Assembly: GCA_036501535.1 (NCBI GenBank)
Contig: DASYAE010000262.1
Span: forward strand, 1 to 64,000
Reading direction: 5' to 3'
Source: DASYAE01 sp036501535
GTDB lineage: Bacteria; Actinomycetota; Actinomycetes; Streptomycetales; Catenulisporaceae
Length of the DNA: 64,000 bases
How positions within the stretch are numbered: the first letter of the stretch is position 1; the number at the start of each line of letters is the position of its first letter. The notes beneath the pieces are model-generated. The model made no database searches and was not told the origin of the DNA. It saw nothing but the letters and a program-made list of their open reading frames with translations. Positions 24,637 to 36,140 of this stretch are shown in pieces. Position numbers and translations under genes: made by a program.

Positions 24637-25059
24637 GGGTGACCGCAGGGCCTCCTGATGGAGGCGCTGGGCCCGCCGATCCGGCTACCGAGCATGGGAC
24701 TCTAAACTATGGGCTTTCATGGTCGCCATAGTCCGATGTGGGCATGGCGAGCCGTCCGGTGTCCGGTTCATCCGATTTACTCATCGGCAAATCGGGCAAA
24801 TCAGCCGGTCCCTATCCCCCGATTGTGCGATTGGTCACGAGCTTTCCCCGATTCCGGTCCATCTAAAGATGTAGCGGGTCGCTCGAACGGTGCAGCGGCA
24901 AGAGTGACACGACTGTGACAGTGCACTGAAGAATTCACCCGCTCGGCAACCGTTTCGTGATCACCCCGGGCGCGTCGCGTTCCGGCCGGAGATTCGGCAC
25001 TGTTGATCCGGCACTGCCAATCCAGCTAATCCAGCACTGCGATGCGGCCCCGGGCCCGC
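24637..25059. other. Leader/promoter region of rpf
   Basis: There is no gene here. The region is more AT-rich than its surroundings and should hold the rpf promoter and leader. Three (G/A)GCACTG direct repeats sit at 24996, 25010 and 25033. A GCGGGTGAATTC on the minus strand (around 24935-24946) recalls the GGGTGAATC of c-di-AMP riboswitches often found before rpf, but the remaining conserved elements are missing. Confidence 0.5.
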
Positions 25060-25941
25060 TCAACCCAGGCCGAAGACCCGCCGGGTGTTGGCGTCGATCG
25101 CCGCGCACAGCTCCGCCAGATCCGTGCCACGCGCCGCGGCCATACCCCGCACGGTCACCGGGATCAGATAAGGCGCGTTCGGCCGCCCCCGGTAGGGCGT
25201 CGGGGTCAGGAACGGCGCGTCGGTCTCCACCAGGACCAGGTCGAGCGGCGCGACCCGCAGCGCCTCGCGCAGCTGCTCGTTCGCCTTGAACGTGACCGGC
25301 CCGGCGAACGACATCACATAGCCCTGGTCCGCGCAGGTCTTCGCCATCGCCGCGTCGCCGGAGTAGCAGTGGAACACCACGCGCTCCGGCGCGCCCTCCT
25401 CGCGCAGGATCCGCAGCACGTCCTCGTGCGCGTCGCGGTCGTGGATGATCAGCGCCTTGCCGTGCTGCTTGGCCAGCGCGATGTGCCGGCGGAAGGACTC
25501 CTGTTGCGCCGCCACGCCTTCCGGGCCGGTGCGGAAGTAGTCGAGCCCGGTCTCGCCGATCCCGACCACCTGCGGCTGCGCGGCGAGCCGGTCGATCTCG
25601 GCGATGGCCGCCTCGAGCGCTTCCGCGCCGCCGGCCGGGCGATCCTGGCGGCTCCAGCCGTCCTTGTCGCCGAGGACCAGACGGGGTGCCTCGTTCGGGT
25701 GGAGCGCGACGGTGGCGTGAATCGCATCATGCTGCTGAGCCGTCTTCGCCGCCCAGACGGAGGACGGCACATCGCAGCCCACTTGGATGAGCGTGGTCAC
25801 GTTCACCGCAGCCGCCGCAGCGAGCGCGTCCTCGACCGTGACCTTCTGCATGTCGAGATGCGTATGGCTGTCCGCGACAGGTGCGGGCAGCGGCTCGGGC
25901 GCGGGCGGCGGCGACTCGCGATCCCGGTCCCTGCTTGGCAT
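25060..25941 (-). CDS. tatD: TatD-family metal-dependent hydrolase (DNase)
   Basis: This 293-residue TIM-barrel hydrolase, probably a 3'-5' exodeoxyribonuclease, has all TatD metal motifs: ADSHTHLD at the N-terminus, GIGETGLDYFR (Glu ligand), ALIIHDRDAHED, VVFHCYSGD, and LVLVETDAPFLTP with PYRGRPNAP. The ATG at 25941 has GGGAG 8 bases before it; the longer open frame upstream is antisense to the ATPase gene. A Pro-rich 25-residue N-terminal lead is present. It belongs to the conserved metG-tatD-rpf-rsmA block. Confidence 0.94.
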   Translation of the reverse strand: MPSRDRDRESPPPAPEPLPAPVADSHTHLDMQKVTVEDALAAAAAVNVTTLIQVGCDVPSSVWAAKTAQQHDAIHATVALHPNEAPRLVLGDKDGWSRQDRPAGGAEALEAAIAEIDRLAAQPQVVGIGETGLDYFRTGPEGVAAQQESFRRHIALAKQHGKALIIHDRDAHEDVLRILREEGAPERVVFHCYSGDAAMAKTCADQGYVMSFAGPVTFKANEQLREALRVAPLDLVLVETDAPFLTPTPYRGRPNAPYLIPVTVRGMAAARGTDLAELCAAIDANTRRVFGLG

Positions 25942-25982
25942 GTGGATTCTCCCTCGTGGCCGGTCGTCAACTGTAGCGAGGT

Positions 25983-27437
25983 CTATCGCCATGCACTGAT
26001 CACGTCGTCGGGCCCCCACAGCACATCGACCTCGTGGTCCGAGGGCAGCTCGGCGCCCGACAAGCTGGCGACGACCACTCCGGTGCGCCCCGCCTCGTAA
26101 CCGGGGATCTGCGTGGCGGCGGCGCGGTGGGCGGCGAGGTCGTGGCGGTCGAACGGGGTGTGGAGCCATTTGATGGAGCCGGTGAAGGAGATGCGGCGGG
26201 CGACGGGGAAGCGGTCGGCGCCGACGAGGTCGATCTCGGGGTCGAACCGCCGGTTCCACCATCCGCCCACCACGGCGGCGTCGGGCCAGGGCGGCTCGCC
26301 CGAGGCCACGGCGAGTTCGAGTGCTTCACGCACGAGGGGCTCCACGGCTTTGCCGCGGTAGGTGTGCCAGCGGCGTTGAATCACGCGGAAGGCGGCGTCG
26401 ACGCGCCCGCGCCGCACCTGCTCCTCGGCTTGGCGGGAGACCGCGAGATAAAACCGGACGCTGGGGTCGGCGAACCGGTAGAGCGCGGGTCTGCCCGCCT
26501 GAGTGGAGAGCGGGTGGTCGATCGCCAGAACATGCTTCTCCTCGCTGAGGCGATGCAGCACCGGAGTGAGGCTTCCAGAGGGCACGGCGCCTTCGCGGCC
26601 GCCGGCTGCGGCGGCGATGTTCGCATGCGTACGCTCACCGGCCCCGACTGCTTCGATGACCCGGCGGGCCTGGTCCGGCTGTGGGAACTCGGCCAGCAGC
26701 GAGGCCCCGGGGACGGAGAAGAGCGCGGACGCGGGATCGGAGCACTCCTGCTGAAGAAACGCGAGCGCGGGGGTGGCGTCGGGCCAGGCGCGCAGGATGC
26801 CGGGAAGGCCGCCGCAGACCAGATGCGCGTCGATCGCGTCCGCTCCCGCCAGGCCGATCGCGTCGCCGGTCTCGGCCGGATTGAGCGGTCCGAGCACGAG
26901 GTTGTCCGCTCGCCCGTAGAACGGCTGGTCGTACGCGGTCAGGCGGGCCATCATGTGCAGGTCGCTGCCCAAAAGCAAGAACATCACCGGACGCTGCGAG
27001 AGAAGGCGGTCCCAGGCGGTCTGCAGCGCCCCGTCGAACAGCGTGTCCTGCTCCGCGAGCCAGGGCAGTTCGTCGAGCACCACGATGCACGCAGCGGCGG
27101 GCAGCACCGCGGCCAATATCCTCAGCGCATCCGGCCAGCTCCCCGGCGCCGGATCCGGGACGGCGGCGGGATCACGAGTCACGGCCGAGTCGCGCAGCTC
27201 CCGGGTGAACGCCGCCACCGCCTCGACCGGAGACGCGCCCTTGGTCGCCGTGTAATAGAAGTACGGCACTCCCGAGCGGTCGCAGAACTCCTGCACCAGC
27301 CTCGACTTGCCCACCTGGCGCCGGCCCCGGATCGCCGTCGCGACCCCGGCGCCCGAGCCGCGCACCCGGTCGAGCCGCTTGTCCAGCAGCGCCAGTTCCC
27401 GCGAGCGTCCGACGAAACCCGCCGCCACCGCCATCAC
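25983..27437 (-). CDS. ATP-binding protein with C-terminal DUF234 (archaeal-ATPase type)
   Basis: 484 residues. An N-terminal STAND-like P-loop ATPase domain begins FVGRSRELALL, with Walker A GRRQVGKSRL (about 38-47) and Walker B IVVLDELPWL (about 120). A winged-helix region follows, then a C-terminal DUF234 domain (EEQVRRGRVDAAFRVIQRRWHTYRGKAVEPLVREAL ... WWNRRFDPEIDLVGAD) that resembles PD-(D/E)xK nucleases, with DPEIDLV as the likely acidic pair. Its cellular role is unknown. It lies between metG and tatD, which are usually adjacent, and 12-52 bp from each. Start is GTG 27437 or ATG 27434. Confidence 0.85.
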   Translation of the reverse strand: MMAVAAGFVGRSRELALLDKRLDRVRGSGAGVATAIRGRRQVGKSRLVQEFCDRSGVPYFYYTATKGASPVEAVAAFTRELRDSAVTRDPAAVPDPAPGSWPDALRILAAVLPAAACIVVLDELPWLAEQDTLFDGALQTAWDRLLSQRPVMFLLLGSDLHMMARLTAYDQPFYGRADNLVLGPLNPAETGDAIGLAGADAIDAHLVCGGLPGILRAWPDATPALAFLQQECSDPASALFSVPGASLLAEFPQPDQARRVIEAVGAGERTHANIAAAAGGREGAVPSGSLTPVLHRLSEEKHVLAIDHPLSTQAGRPALYRFADPSVRFYLAVSRQAEEQVRRGRVDAAFRVIQRRWHTYRGKAVEPLVREALELAVASGEPPWPDAAVVGGWWNRRFDPEIDLVGADRFPVARRISFTGSIKWLHTPFDRHDLAAHRAAATQIPGYEAGRTGVVVASLSGAELPSDHEVDVLWGPDDVISAWR

Positions 27438-27457
27438 CGCCGAACTATGTAGGCGCC

Positions 27458-27469
27458 ATCTACGTAGAT
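27458..27469. promoter_or_regulatory. ATCTACGTAGAT palindrome upstream of the DUF234 ATPase
   Basis: This perfect 12-bp palindrome lies in the 52-bp gap between the metG stop and the ATPase start. Partial symmetry extends outward (TAG ... CTA flanks), and a related half, CTATGTAGG, lies just nearer the gene. A TACATAGT on the minus strand could be a -10 box with a very short leader. The site suggests separate, possibly self-controlled, expression of the ATPase. Confidence 0.5.
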
Positions 27470-27489
27470 TGGCGCTAGCATAATCCCGC

Positions 27490-29103
27490 TCAGGCCGCCG
27501 GTGCCTCTTCCAGCCGCGGGAACAGCACCGCGCCCTTGGTGATCGTCGAGCCGGCCGGCAGCAGCCCCCAGCGGCCGCAGTTCTGCACCTTCTGCTCGGC
27601 CAGCGGGCCGAGCGCCGCCTGCGCGCCCAGCGACTCCCACAGCGCCGCCGAGGACTTCGGCATCACCGGGTTCAGCAGCACCGCCACGGCACGCAGCGAC
27701 TCGGCCGCGGTGTAGAGGATCGTCGCCAGCCGGGCCTGCGCCGCCGGGTCCTCGGCCTTGGCCACCTTCCACGGCTCCTGCGTGGTCAGGTATCCGTTGA
27801 CCAGCTTGATGAAGTCGAACACCGCGCCGATCCCGGCCTGGAAGTCCAGCGCGCCGACCCGCTCGTCCGCGGTCCGCGCCGCCTGCTCCAGCGCGTCCGC
27901 CAGCGCCTGCTCCGCCTCGCCGTGGTCCGCCGGCGCCGGCAGCGCCCCGCCGAAGTAGCGGCCGACCATCGCGGCGACCCGGGAGGCCAGGTTGCCGTAG
28001 TCGTTGGCCAGCTCCGAGGTGTACCGGGCGGACATGTCCTCCCAGGAGAAGGAGCCGTCCTGGCCGAACGGGATCGCCCGCATGAAGTAGTACCGGAACG
28101 CGTCCGAGCCGAAGTGGTCGGTGATCTCGTGCGGGGCGATGCCGGTCAGCTTGGTCTTCGACATCTTCTCCCCGCCGACCAGCAGCCAGCCGTGCCCGAA
28201 CACGGTCTTCGGCAGCGGCAGCCCGGCGGCCATCAGCATGGCCGGCCAGATGACCGCGTGGAAGCGCAGGATGTCCTTGCCGACCAGGTGCACGTCGGCC
28301 GGCCAGGTCCGGTCGAACTTCGCCCGCTCCTGCGGGTCGTCCGAGTCGAGCCCGACCGCGGTGGCGTAGTTGAGCAGCGCGTCGATCCAGACGTACAGGA
28401 TGTGCTTCTCGTCCCACGGGATCGGGATGCCCCAGTCGAACGAGGAGCGGGAGATCGAGAGGTCCTGCAGGCCCTGCCGGACGAACGAGACCACCTCGTT
28501 GCGGGCCGAGGCCGGCTGCACGAACTCCGGGTGCTCCTCGTAGTGCGCCAGCAGCCGCTCGGCGTAGTGCGACATCCGGAAGAAGTAGTTGTCCTCGGCG
28601 ATCGTCTCGACCGGCCGGTGGTGGATCGGGCACAGCTTCGCGCCGGCGTACTCCCCCTCGCCGTCGAGCAGCTCGCCCGGCAGCTTGTACTCCTCGCAGT
28701 CCACGCAGTACGGGCCCTCATACGAGCCCTTATAGACCTCGCCGGCGTCGTACAGGCCCTGCCAGAACTTCTGCACCCGTACCGTGTGCCGCGGCTCGGT
28801 GGTGCGGATGAAGTCGTCGTTGGCCGCGTCGATGGTCTGCAGCGCCGGCTTCCACGCCGTCTCGACCAGCTTGTCCGCCCACTCCTTCGGCGTCATCCCG
28901 TTGCGCTGCGCGGTGCGCATGACCTTCTCGCCGTGCTCGTCCGTGCCGGTCAGGAACCAGACCGACTCGCCGCGCTGCCGGTGCCACCGGGTCAGCACGT
29001 CGCCGGCCGTCGTCGTGTAGGCGTGCCCGATGTGCGGCGCGTCGTTGACGTAGTAGATCGGCGTCGTGGCGTAGAACGTCTCGCTCGGGTCAGCAGAAGC
29101 CAT
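27490..29103 (-). CDS. metG: Methionyl-tRNA synthetase
   Basis: This class I aminoacyl-tRNA synthetase has 537 residues. The HIGH motif is in DAPHIGHAYTTTAGDVL (about residue 20) and the KMSKS loop in GGEKMSKTKLTGI (about 310). The metal-binding insertion has CVDCEEY and, later, CPIHHRP (CxxC and CxxH). The anticodon-binding helical domain ends near the C-terminus; no C-terminal dimerisation domain is present. The ATG follows the divergent-free gap of 26 bp after rsmI. Confidence 0.96.
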   Translation of the reverse strand: MASADPSETFYATTPIYYVNDAPHIGHAYTTTAGDVLTRWHRQRGESVWFLTGTDEHGEKVMRTAQRNGMTPKEWADKLVETAWKPALQTIDAANDDFIRTTEPRHTVRVQKFWQGLYDAGEVYKGSYEGPYCVDCEEYKLPGELLDGEGEYAGAKLCPIHHRPVETIAEDNYFFRMSHYAERLLAHYEEHPEFVQPASARNEVVSFVRQGLQDLSISRSSFDWGIPIPWDEKHILYVWIDALLNYATAVGLDSDDPQERAKFDRTWPADVHLVGKDILRFHAVIWPAMLMAAGLPLPKTVFGHGWLLVGGEKMSKTKLTGIAPHEITDHFGSDAFRYYFMRAIPFGQDGSFSWEDMSARYTSELANDYGNLASRVAAMVGRYFGGALPAPADHGEAEQALADALEQAARTADERVGALDFQAGIGAVFDFIKLVNGYLTTQEPWKVAKAEDPAAQARLATILYTAAESLRAVAVLLNPVMPKSSAALWESLGAQAALGPLAEQKVQNCGRWGLLPAGSTITKGAVLFPRLEEAPAA

Positions 29104-29129
29104 GGGGTAAGCCTACTGGCCCGGTGCGG

Positions 29130-30041
29130 TCACCCCGACCCGCTCTTGGCTGCCACGACGGCGTCGAAGACCACCCGCTTGGGCACCCCCGCCGAGGACG
29201 CCACCGAGGCGATCGCGGACTTGCGGTGCTCGCCGGCCTCCTCCCGCCGCGCCACCAGATCGGCCAGCTCGGCGGCCGTCAGCCGCTCGTTGCGCCCGCC
29301 GCCCGCACCGCCCGCGCCCTCGGCCCCGCCGACCACGATCGTGATCTCGCCGCGCACCCCGTCCGCCGCCCAGGCCGCCAGCTCGGCCAGCGGTCCGCGG
29401 CGCACCTCTTCATACGTCTTCGTCATCTCGCGGCACACCGCCGCCGGCCGCTGTCCGCCGAACGCCTCGGCCATCGCGGCCAGCGTCTCGGCGAGCCGGT
29501 GCGGCGCCTCGAAGTACACCATCGTGCGCGGCTCGGCCGCGTTCGCCGCCAGCGCCCTGGCCCGCTCCCCGGCCCGGCGCGGCGGGAAGCCCTCGAAGCA
29601 GAACCGGTCCACCGGCAGCGCGGACAGGGCCAGCGCGGTCAGCACCGCGGAGGGGCCCGGCACCGCGGTCACCCGGATCCCGGCCGCCGCCGCGGCGGCC
29701 ACCAGCCGGTAGCCCGGGTCGGAGACCGAGGGCATCCCGGCGTCCGTGACGAGCACCACCCGCGCCCCGCCGGCCAGCTGCTCGACCAACTCAGGGGTGC
29801 GCCACGCCTCGTTGCCCTCGAAATAGGACACGATCCGCCCGCCCGGCTCGATCCCGATCTCCCGGGCGAGCCGCCGCAGCCGCCGGGTGTCCTCCGCCGC
29901 GATGACGTCCGCGGCGGCAAGTTCCACGCCCAGCCGGGGCGCCGCGTCGGCCGGGTCGCCGATCGGTGTACCTGCGAGAACCAGCACTCCGGCCGGGTGT
30001 GCGGCGCCGCCCGGCGCACCTTCGAATTCCATAAATACCAT
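29130..30041 (-). CDS. rsmI: 16S rRNA (cytidine(1402)-2'-O)-methyltransferase
   Basis: This TP-methylase-fold enzyme has about 303 residues. Motifs are VLVLAGTPIGDPADAAPR, AEDTRR, LVTDAGMPSVSDPGYRLV, VPGPSAVLTALALSALP, FEGFPPR and VYFEAPHR. The start is ATG 30041, with ATG 30032 as an alternative. No ribosome binding site precedes either, so the message may be leaderless; the longer open frame would run into the divergent pmt gene only 37 bp away. Confidence 0.92.
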   Translation of the reverse strand: MVFMEFEGAPGGAAHPAGVLVLAGTPIGDPADAAPRLGVELAAADVIAAEDTRRLRRLAREIGIEPGGRIVSYFEGNEAWRTPELVEQLAGGARVVLVTDAGMPSVSDPGYRLVAAAAAAGIRVTAVPGPSAVLTALALSALPVDRFCFEGFPPRRAGERARALAANAAEPRTMVYFEAPHRLAETLAAMAEAFGGQRPAAVCREMTKTYEEVRRGPLAELAAWAADGVRGEITIVVGGAEGAGGAGGGRNERLTAAELADLVARREEAGEHRKSAIASVASSAGVPKRVVFDAVVAAKSGSG

Positions 30042-30078
30042 CGTGCAACGGTGCGCAATGAGCGGCCTAATCCGTACG

Positions 30079-32127
30079 ATGGCCCGCGTGACCAGCGACG
30101 TGCGCCGAGACGAATCGGCCGAACTGCCCGACTGGCCGGAGCTCGGGGCCGTGACCGGCCCGGACGAGAGCGCGGAGGCGGGCGGACCGGCGGGGGCCGG
30201 GGCGGCGGGCCCCGGGCCGAGCCCGATCCCGTTCCCGATCCGCACCCGGCTGCGCCGCGGCTGGGAGCGCGGGCGGGTCTGGTTCCGGCCCGGCGACAGC
30301 CCGCTGCCGGAGTCCCGCGGCTCGGTCCGCGAGCGGCTGGTCCCGCCGTTCTACCCCGAGTTCTTCCGCGGCGCCGGCTGGATCCTGCCGCTGATCGTCA
30401 CCGCCGTCGGCGGCTTCCTGCGGTTCTGGAACCTCGGCTGGCCCAACTCGATCATCTTCGACGAGACGTACTACGCCAAGGACTCCTGGTCGATGTACGT
30501 GTTCGGCTGGGAGCACACCTGGCAGACCTCGAGCGTGTCCGACCCGGGCGTCGCCTCGGCCGGCAACGGCTTCGGGCACAACGGCGCGGCCGACTTCAGC
30601 TGCTCCCCGCAGTGCGCCGAGTTCGTGGCGCACCCGCCGGCCGGCAAGTGGGTGATCGGCGCCGGCGAGCAGATCTGGGGCCTGAATCCGGTCGGCTGGC
30701 GGCTGATGGAGGCGGTGCTCGGCACCATCGCCATCTTCATCCTGGCCCGCACCGCCCGCCGGATGTTCCGCTCCACCCTGCTCGGCTGCATCGCCGGACT
30801 GCTGATCAGCTTCGACGGCCTGTCCTTCGTGATGGCGCGCACCGCGCTGCTCGACGGTATCCAGATGTTCTTCGTCCTCTGCGGCTTCTCCTGCCTGGTG
30901 GTGGACCGGGACAAGGTCCGAGAGAGATTCGCGCGATGGCGCGAGGAGCACGGCAGTGTCCTGCTGTCGGTCGAGGAGTTCGGCCCGCGGCTGGGCTGGC
31001 GGCCCTGGCGCATCGCCGCCGGGATCAGCCTCGGCCTGGCCACCGCCACCAAGTGGAACGGCGTGGTCTTCGTGGCCGGGTTCGCGCTGCTGACCGTGTT
31101 CTGGGACGGCGGCGCGCGGCGCGCCTGCGGGGTCCGCAACCCGCAGCTGGTGCTCGGCACGGTGCTGCTGTTCCTGGTCGGCCCGTTCCTCGTCTACGAC
31201 CTGCTGAAATACCTCAACGACAACGCGATGCCCAACGGCATCAAGGTGCCGCAGGTCGGCATGTCGCTGATCCTGGTGCTGCTCTACCTCGTCGGCGCGG
31301 TCGTCGCAGGGCTCGTGCTCGGCTCGTCCCGGCTGCCGTGGCGCCGGCTCCGGCGCAGCATCATCGAGCCGCTCAGAGCCTTCGTCACGATCCCGGTGCT
31401 GGCCCTGCTGGTCTTCGTCGGCTCCTACGCCGGCTGGTTCGTCAACACCGGCAACGGCGGCGGCTGGGACCGGTTCTGGGCCGACTCGCAGCGCTCGGAC
31501 TTCTGGCCCACCTGGACCAATCCGCTGCGCTCGCTGTGGCACTACGTCTACCAGCAGTACCAGTTCAACAGCACCCTGTCGACGCCGCACCCGTACCAGT
31601 CCCAGCCGTGGACCTGGTTCGTCGTCGGGCGCCCGGTGGCCTTCTACTACGAGGCCCCGCACGTCGGCAGCCAGCACTGCACCGTGGCCCTGGCCGGCTC
31701 GGCCACCGGCACCTGCTCGGCCGAGGTGCTGCCGCTGGGCACCCCGCTGCTGTGGTGGTTCGCCACCGCCGCGCTATTCTTCCTGCTGTGGCGCTGGGCG
31801 CTGCGCCGGGACTGGCGGGCCGGCGCGATCCTGGCCGGGGTGATCGCGGGCGTAGCGCCGTGGCTCGACTACGGCCACCGCACGATCTTCTCGTTCTACG
31901 CGGTCTCCTTCGCCCCGTTCATGATCCTGGGCGCGACGATGGCGATCGGGGCGATCATCGGCCGGGCCGACGCGCCTCCGGTCCGCCGGACCTGGGGCGC
32001 GGCGGTGGCCGGGATCCTGGTCGTCGGCGTCGCGGTCATGTTCGTGTACTTCTATCCGATCTACACCGGGCAGACCATCTCGTACAACGACTGGATCAGC
32101 CACATGTGGCTGCCGTCGTGGATCTGA
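30079..32127 (+). CDS. pmt: Dolichyl-phosphate-mannose--protein mannosyltransferase (Pmt)
   Basis: This GT39 integral-membrane enzyme of about 682 residues transfers mannose from polyprenyl-phosphate-mannose to Ser/Thr of secreted proteins. After a Pro/Gly-rich cytoplasmic N-terminus comes the first helix (GWILPLIVTAVGGFLRFW) and the catalytic IIFDETYYAKDSWSM loop (Asp-Glu). Further helices alternate with a loop carrying HPPAGKWVIG, and the C-terminus has a large loop and final helices ending DWISHMWLPSWI. Starts at 30058 (ATG) and 30088 (GTG) are also possible. It is divergent from rsmI. Confidence 0.93.
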   Translation: MARVTSDVRRDESAELPDWPELGAVTGPDESAEAGGPAGAGAAGPGPSPIPFPIRTRLRRGWERGRVWFRPGDSPLPESRGSVRERLVPPFYPEFFRGAGWILPLIVTAVGGFLRFWNLGWPNSIIFDETYYAKDSWSMYVFGWEHTWQTSSVSDPGVASAGNGFGHNGAADFSCSPQCAEFVAHPPAGKWVIGAGEQIWGLNPVGWRLMEAVLGTIAIFILARTARRMFRSTLLGCIAGLLISFDGLSFVMARTALLDGIQMFFVLCGFSCLVVDRDKVRERFARWREEHGSVLLSVEEFGPRLGWRPWRIAAGISLGLATATKWNGVVFVAGFALLTVFWDGGARRACGVRNPQLVLGTVLLFLVGPFLVYDLLKYLNDNAMPNGIKVPQVGMSLILVLLYLVGAVVAGLVLGSSRLPWRRLRRSIIEPLRAFVTIPVLALLVFVGSYAGWFVNTGNGGGWDRFWADSQRSDFWPTWTNPLRSLWHYVYQQYQFNSTLSTPHPYQSQPWTWFVVGRPVAFYYEAPHVGSQHCTVALAGSATGTCSAEVLPLGTPLLWWFATAALFFLLWRWALRRDWRAGAILAGVIAGVAPWLDYGHRTIFSFYAVSFAPFMILGATMAIGAIIGRADAPPVRRTWGAAVAGILVVGVAVMFVYFYPIYTGQTISYNDWISHMWLPSWI

Positions 32128-32218
32128 CCCGCTGACCCGGTCACTCGCCGCCGGTCACTGAGGGGTCGCTGAGCAGCCGGTTTCCCGGCCCCGGCGGTGG
32201 CCCGGATACCGTGGGCGG

Positions 32219-34087
<1,869 letters not shown>

Positions 34088-34237
34088 GGGCCCACGACAC
34101 GCCTGACGCCCCGCTCGGCCCCGGTGCCGGGCCGTCGTGCAACTTTCCCCGCCGTCCTGCATATTCGCCCCCGGCCCGGCGGTTTTCTGGAGCTTGCCGA
34201 GCAAACCTCCTAACTTGCGCCGCAAGAAGGGAGAACC

Positions 34238-36103
34238 ATGATTACGATGCGGAAAGCCGGCACATCGCAGGCGCGGGCCGCGCTCGCCGTCGCAGCCGTG
34301 CTCGCGGTCAGCTCACTGGCCGTGGTAGGGCAAGCCCACCGTGCCTATGCCGCGGACTCGGCCACCATCAACGCTTCATCGACGTTCCAGACCATCAACG
34401 GGTTCGGCGCCTCTGAGGCATTCGGCCAGGCGGCCACGGTGATGGACGCCTCCTCCTCGGTCCAGCAGCAGGTACTGGCCGACCTGTACAGCCCGACCAC
34501 CGGCGCCGGCCTGAACATCCTGCGCAACGAGGTCAGCGCCGACTCGGGCGACACCATCGAGCCGACCGCGCCGAGCAGCCCGACGGCGACGCCGGCCTAC
34601 GCCTCGCTGGCGTCGATCAACCAGGACATGGGCCAGCTCTGGTTCGCCCAGCAGATCAAGAGCCTGTACGGGGTCACCAACGTGTTCGCCGACACGTGGA
34701 GCGCGCCGGGGTTCATGAAGACCAACAACAGCCCCGACAACGGCGGCTGGGTCAACAGCACGTGGCAGCAGGCATACGCCAACTACCTGGTTCAGTACGC
34801 GGAGGACTACTCGGCGGCCGGCATCCCGCTCACCTACATCGGCCCGATGAACGAGCCCGAGTTCAGCGCCAGCTACGACAGCATGACGCCGACGCCGGCT
34901 CAGGCGGCGTCGATGATCGACACGCTCGGCCCGACCCTGGCGAGTTCCGGTCTGTCCACGCAGGTCGACTGCTGCGCCGACGAGGGCTGGGGCACTGCCG
35001 CGCAGTACGCCTCCGCGATCGAGGGTGACTCCACGGCCAGCAAGTACGCCGCGCTGTTCACCAGCCACGGCTACACCGCGGCCCCGACCTCGCCGATGCC
35101 CGGCTGGACCAAGCCGATATGGGAGACCGAGTGGTCGACCTTCGAGACCTTCGACCCGGCCTGGGACGACAACACCGACGCCTCCGGCATGAGCTGGGCG
35201 CAGCACATCTACACGGGCCTGACCAGCGCGAACCTGAACGCGTTCCTGTACTGGTGGGGCAGCACGACCACGTCGTCGAACGGTGACAACGAGGGCTTGG
35301 TGGAGATCAACGGCTCGACGGTCACCCCGACCGGCCGGCTGTGGGCCTTCGCCAACTACAGCCGCTACATCCACCCCGGCGCCGTGCGCATCGCCACGAC
35401 GACCACCAACAGCGGCCTCGACATCAGCGCGTTCAAGAACACCGACGGCACCATCGCAGTGGTCGTGCTCAACACGGCGACGAGCGCCGACACCGTCAAC
35501 TACGCGCTGAGCGGCACCAGCTTCACCGGCGGCTCGGCGACCCCCGTGGTCTCCGACTCGAGCAGCAACGCCGCAGCGCAGAGCCCGATCGCGGTCAGCG
35601 GCGGCGCCTTCAGCGCCACGGCCCCGGCGCGCTCGCTGGTCACCTACGTGATCACGCCCGGCACGAGCACCGGCTCCCCGTCGGCTTCGGCCTCGGCCTC
35701 GCCGAGCACGTCCCCGTCCGCCTCGCACTCGGCCTCCCCGTCGGCCTCGCCGTCGTCGTCGCCGAGCTCTTCGCCCAGCGCCGGCGGCTGCACCGTGACC
35801 TACTCGACCACCTCCCAGTGGACCGGCGGCTTCACCGCGAACGTGGTGGTGGCGAACAGCGGCACGGCCCCGATCAACGGCTGGACCGTGGGCTTCACGT
35901 TCGCCGGTGATCAAAAGGTCACCAACGCGTGGAATGCGGTGGTGGCCCAGAGCGGGGAGACGGTGAGCGCGGTCAACGAGAGCTACAACTCCACGATCAG
36001 CGCCGGCGGTAATACCAGCTTCGGCTTCCAGGGCACCTGGACCAACAGCGACGCTGTACCGACCGCCTTCACCGTGAACGGCAAGGCCTGCACCGTGGGC
36101 TGA
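34238..36103 (+). CDS. Secreted GH30 glycoside hydrolase with C-terminal CBM2
   Basis: 621 residues. A Sec-type signal peptide (about 1-39, ending HRAYAAD) precedes a GH30 (alpha/beta)8 plus beta-sandwich module (about 40-472). It starts with FQTINGFGASEAF; the predicted acid/base is Glu206 in GPMNEPEF and the nucleophile Glu298 in WETEWS. A Ser/Pro/Ala linker (about 473-515) leads to a CBM2 cellulose-binding module with its Cys pair. Substrates in GH30 include beta-1,6-glucan, xylan and glucosylceramide; the exact one cannot be assigned. AAGGGAG lies 5 bases before the ATG. Confidence 0.9.
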   Translation: MITMRKAGTSQARAALAVAAVLAVSSLAVVGQAHRAYAADSATINASSTFQTINGFGASEAFGQAATVMDASSSVQQQVLADLYSPTTGAGLNILRNEVSADSGDTIEPTAPSSPTATPAYASLASINQDMGQLWFAQQIKSLYGVTNVFADTWSAPGFMKTNNSPDNGGWVNSTWQQAYANYLVQYAEDYSAAGIPLTYIGPMNEPEFSASYDSMTPTPAQAASMIDTLGPTLASSGLSTQVDCCADEGWGTAAQYASAIEGDSTASKYAALFTSHGYTAAPTSPMPGWTKPIWETEWSTFETFDPAWDDNTDASGMSWAQHIYTGLTSANLNAFLYWWGSTTTSSNGDNEGLVEINGSTVTPTGRLWAFANYSRYIHPGAVRIATTTTNSGLDISAFKNTDGTIAVVVLNTATSADTVNYALSGTSFTGGSATPVVSDSSSNAAAQSPIAVSGGAFSATAPARSLVTYVITPGTSTGSPSASASASPSTSPSASHSASPSASPSSSPSSSPSAGGCTVTYSTTSQWTGGFTANVVVANSGTAPINGWTVGFTFAGDQKVTNAWNAVVAQSGETVSAVNESYNSTISAGGNTSFGFQGTWTNSDAVPTAFTVNGKACTVG

Positions 36104-36140
36104 TCCGCGCACGACAGGGCATCACGGCACCACCTGAATC

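Noticed and set aside
24900..25000. c-di-AMP (ydaO) riboswitch before rpf
   Set aside because: Only a GCGGGTGAATTC fragment matches; the GGGGGACC-like first stem, the following conserved loops and the CCGTCAGCTAACC part are absent.
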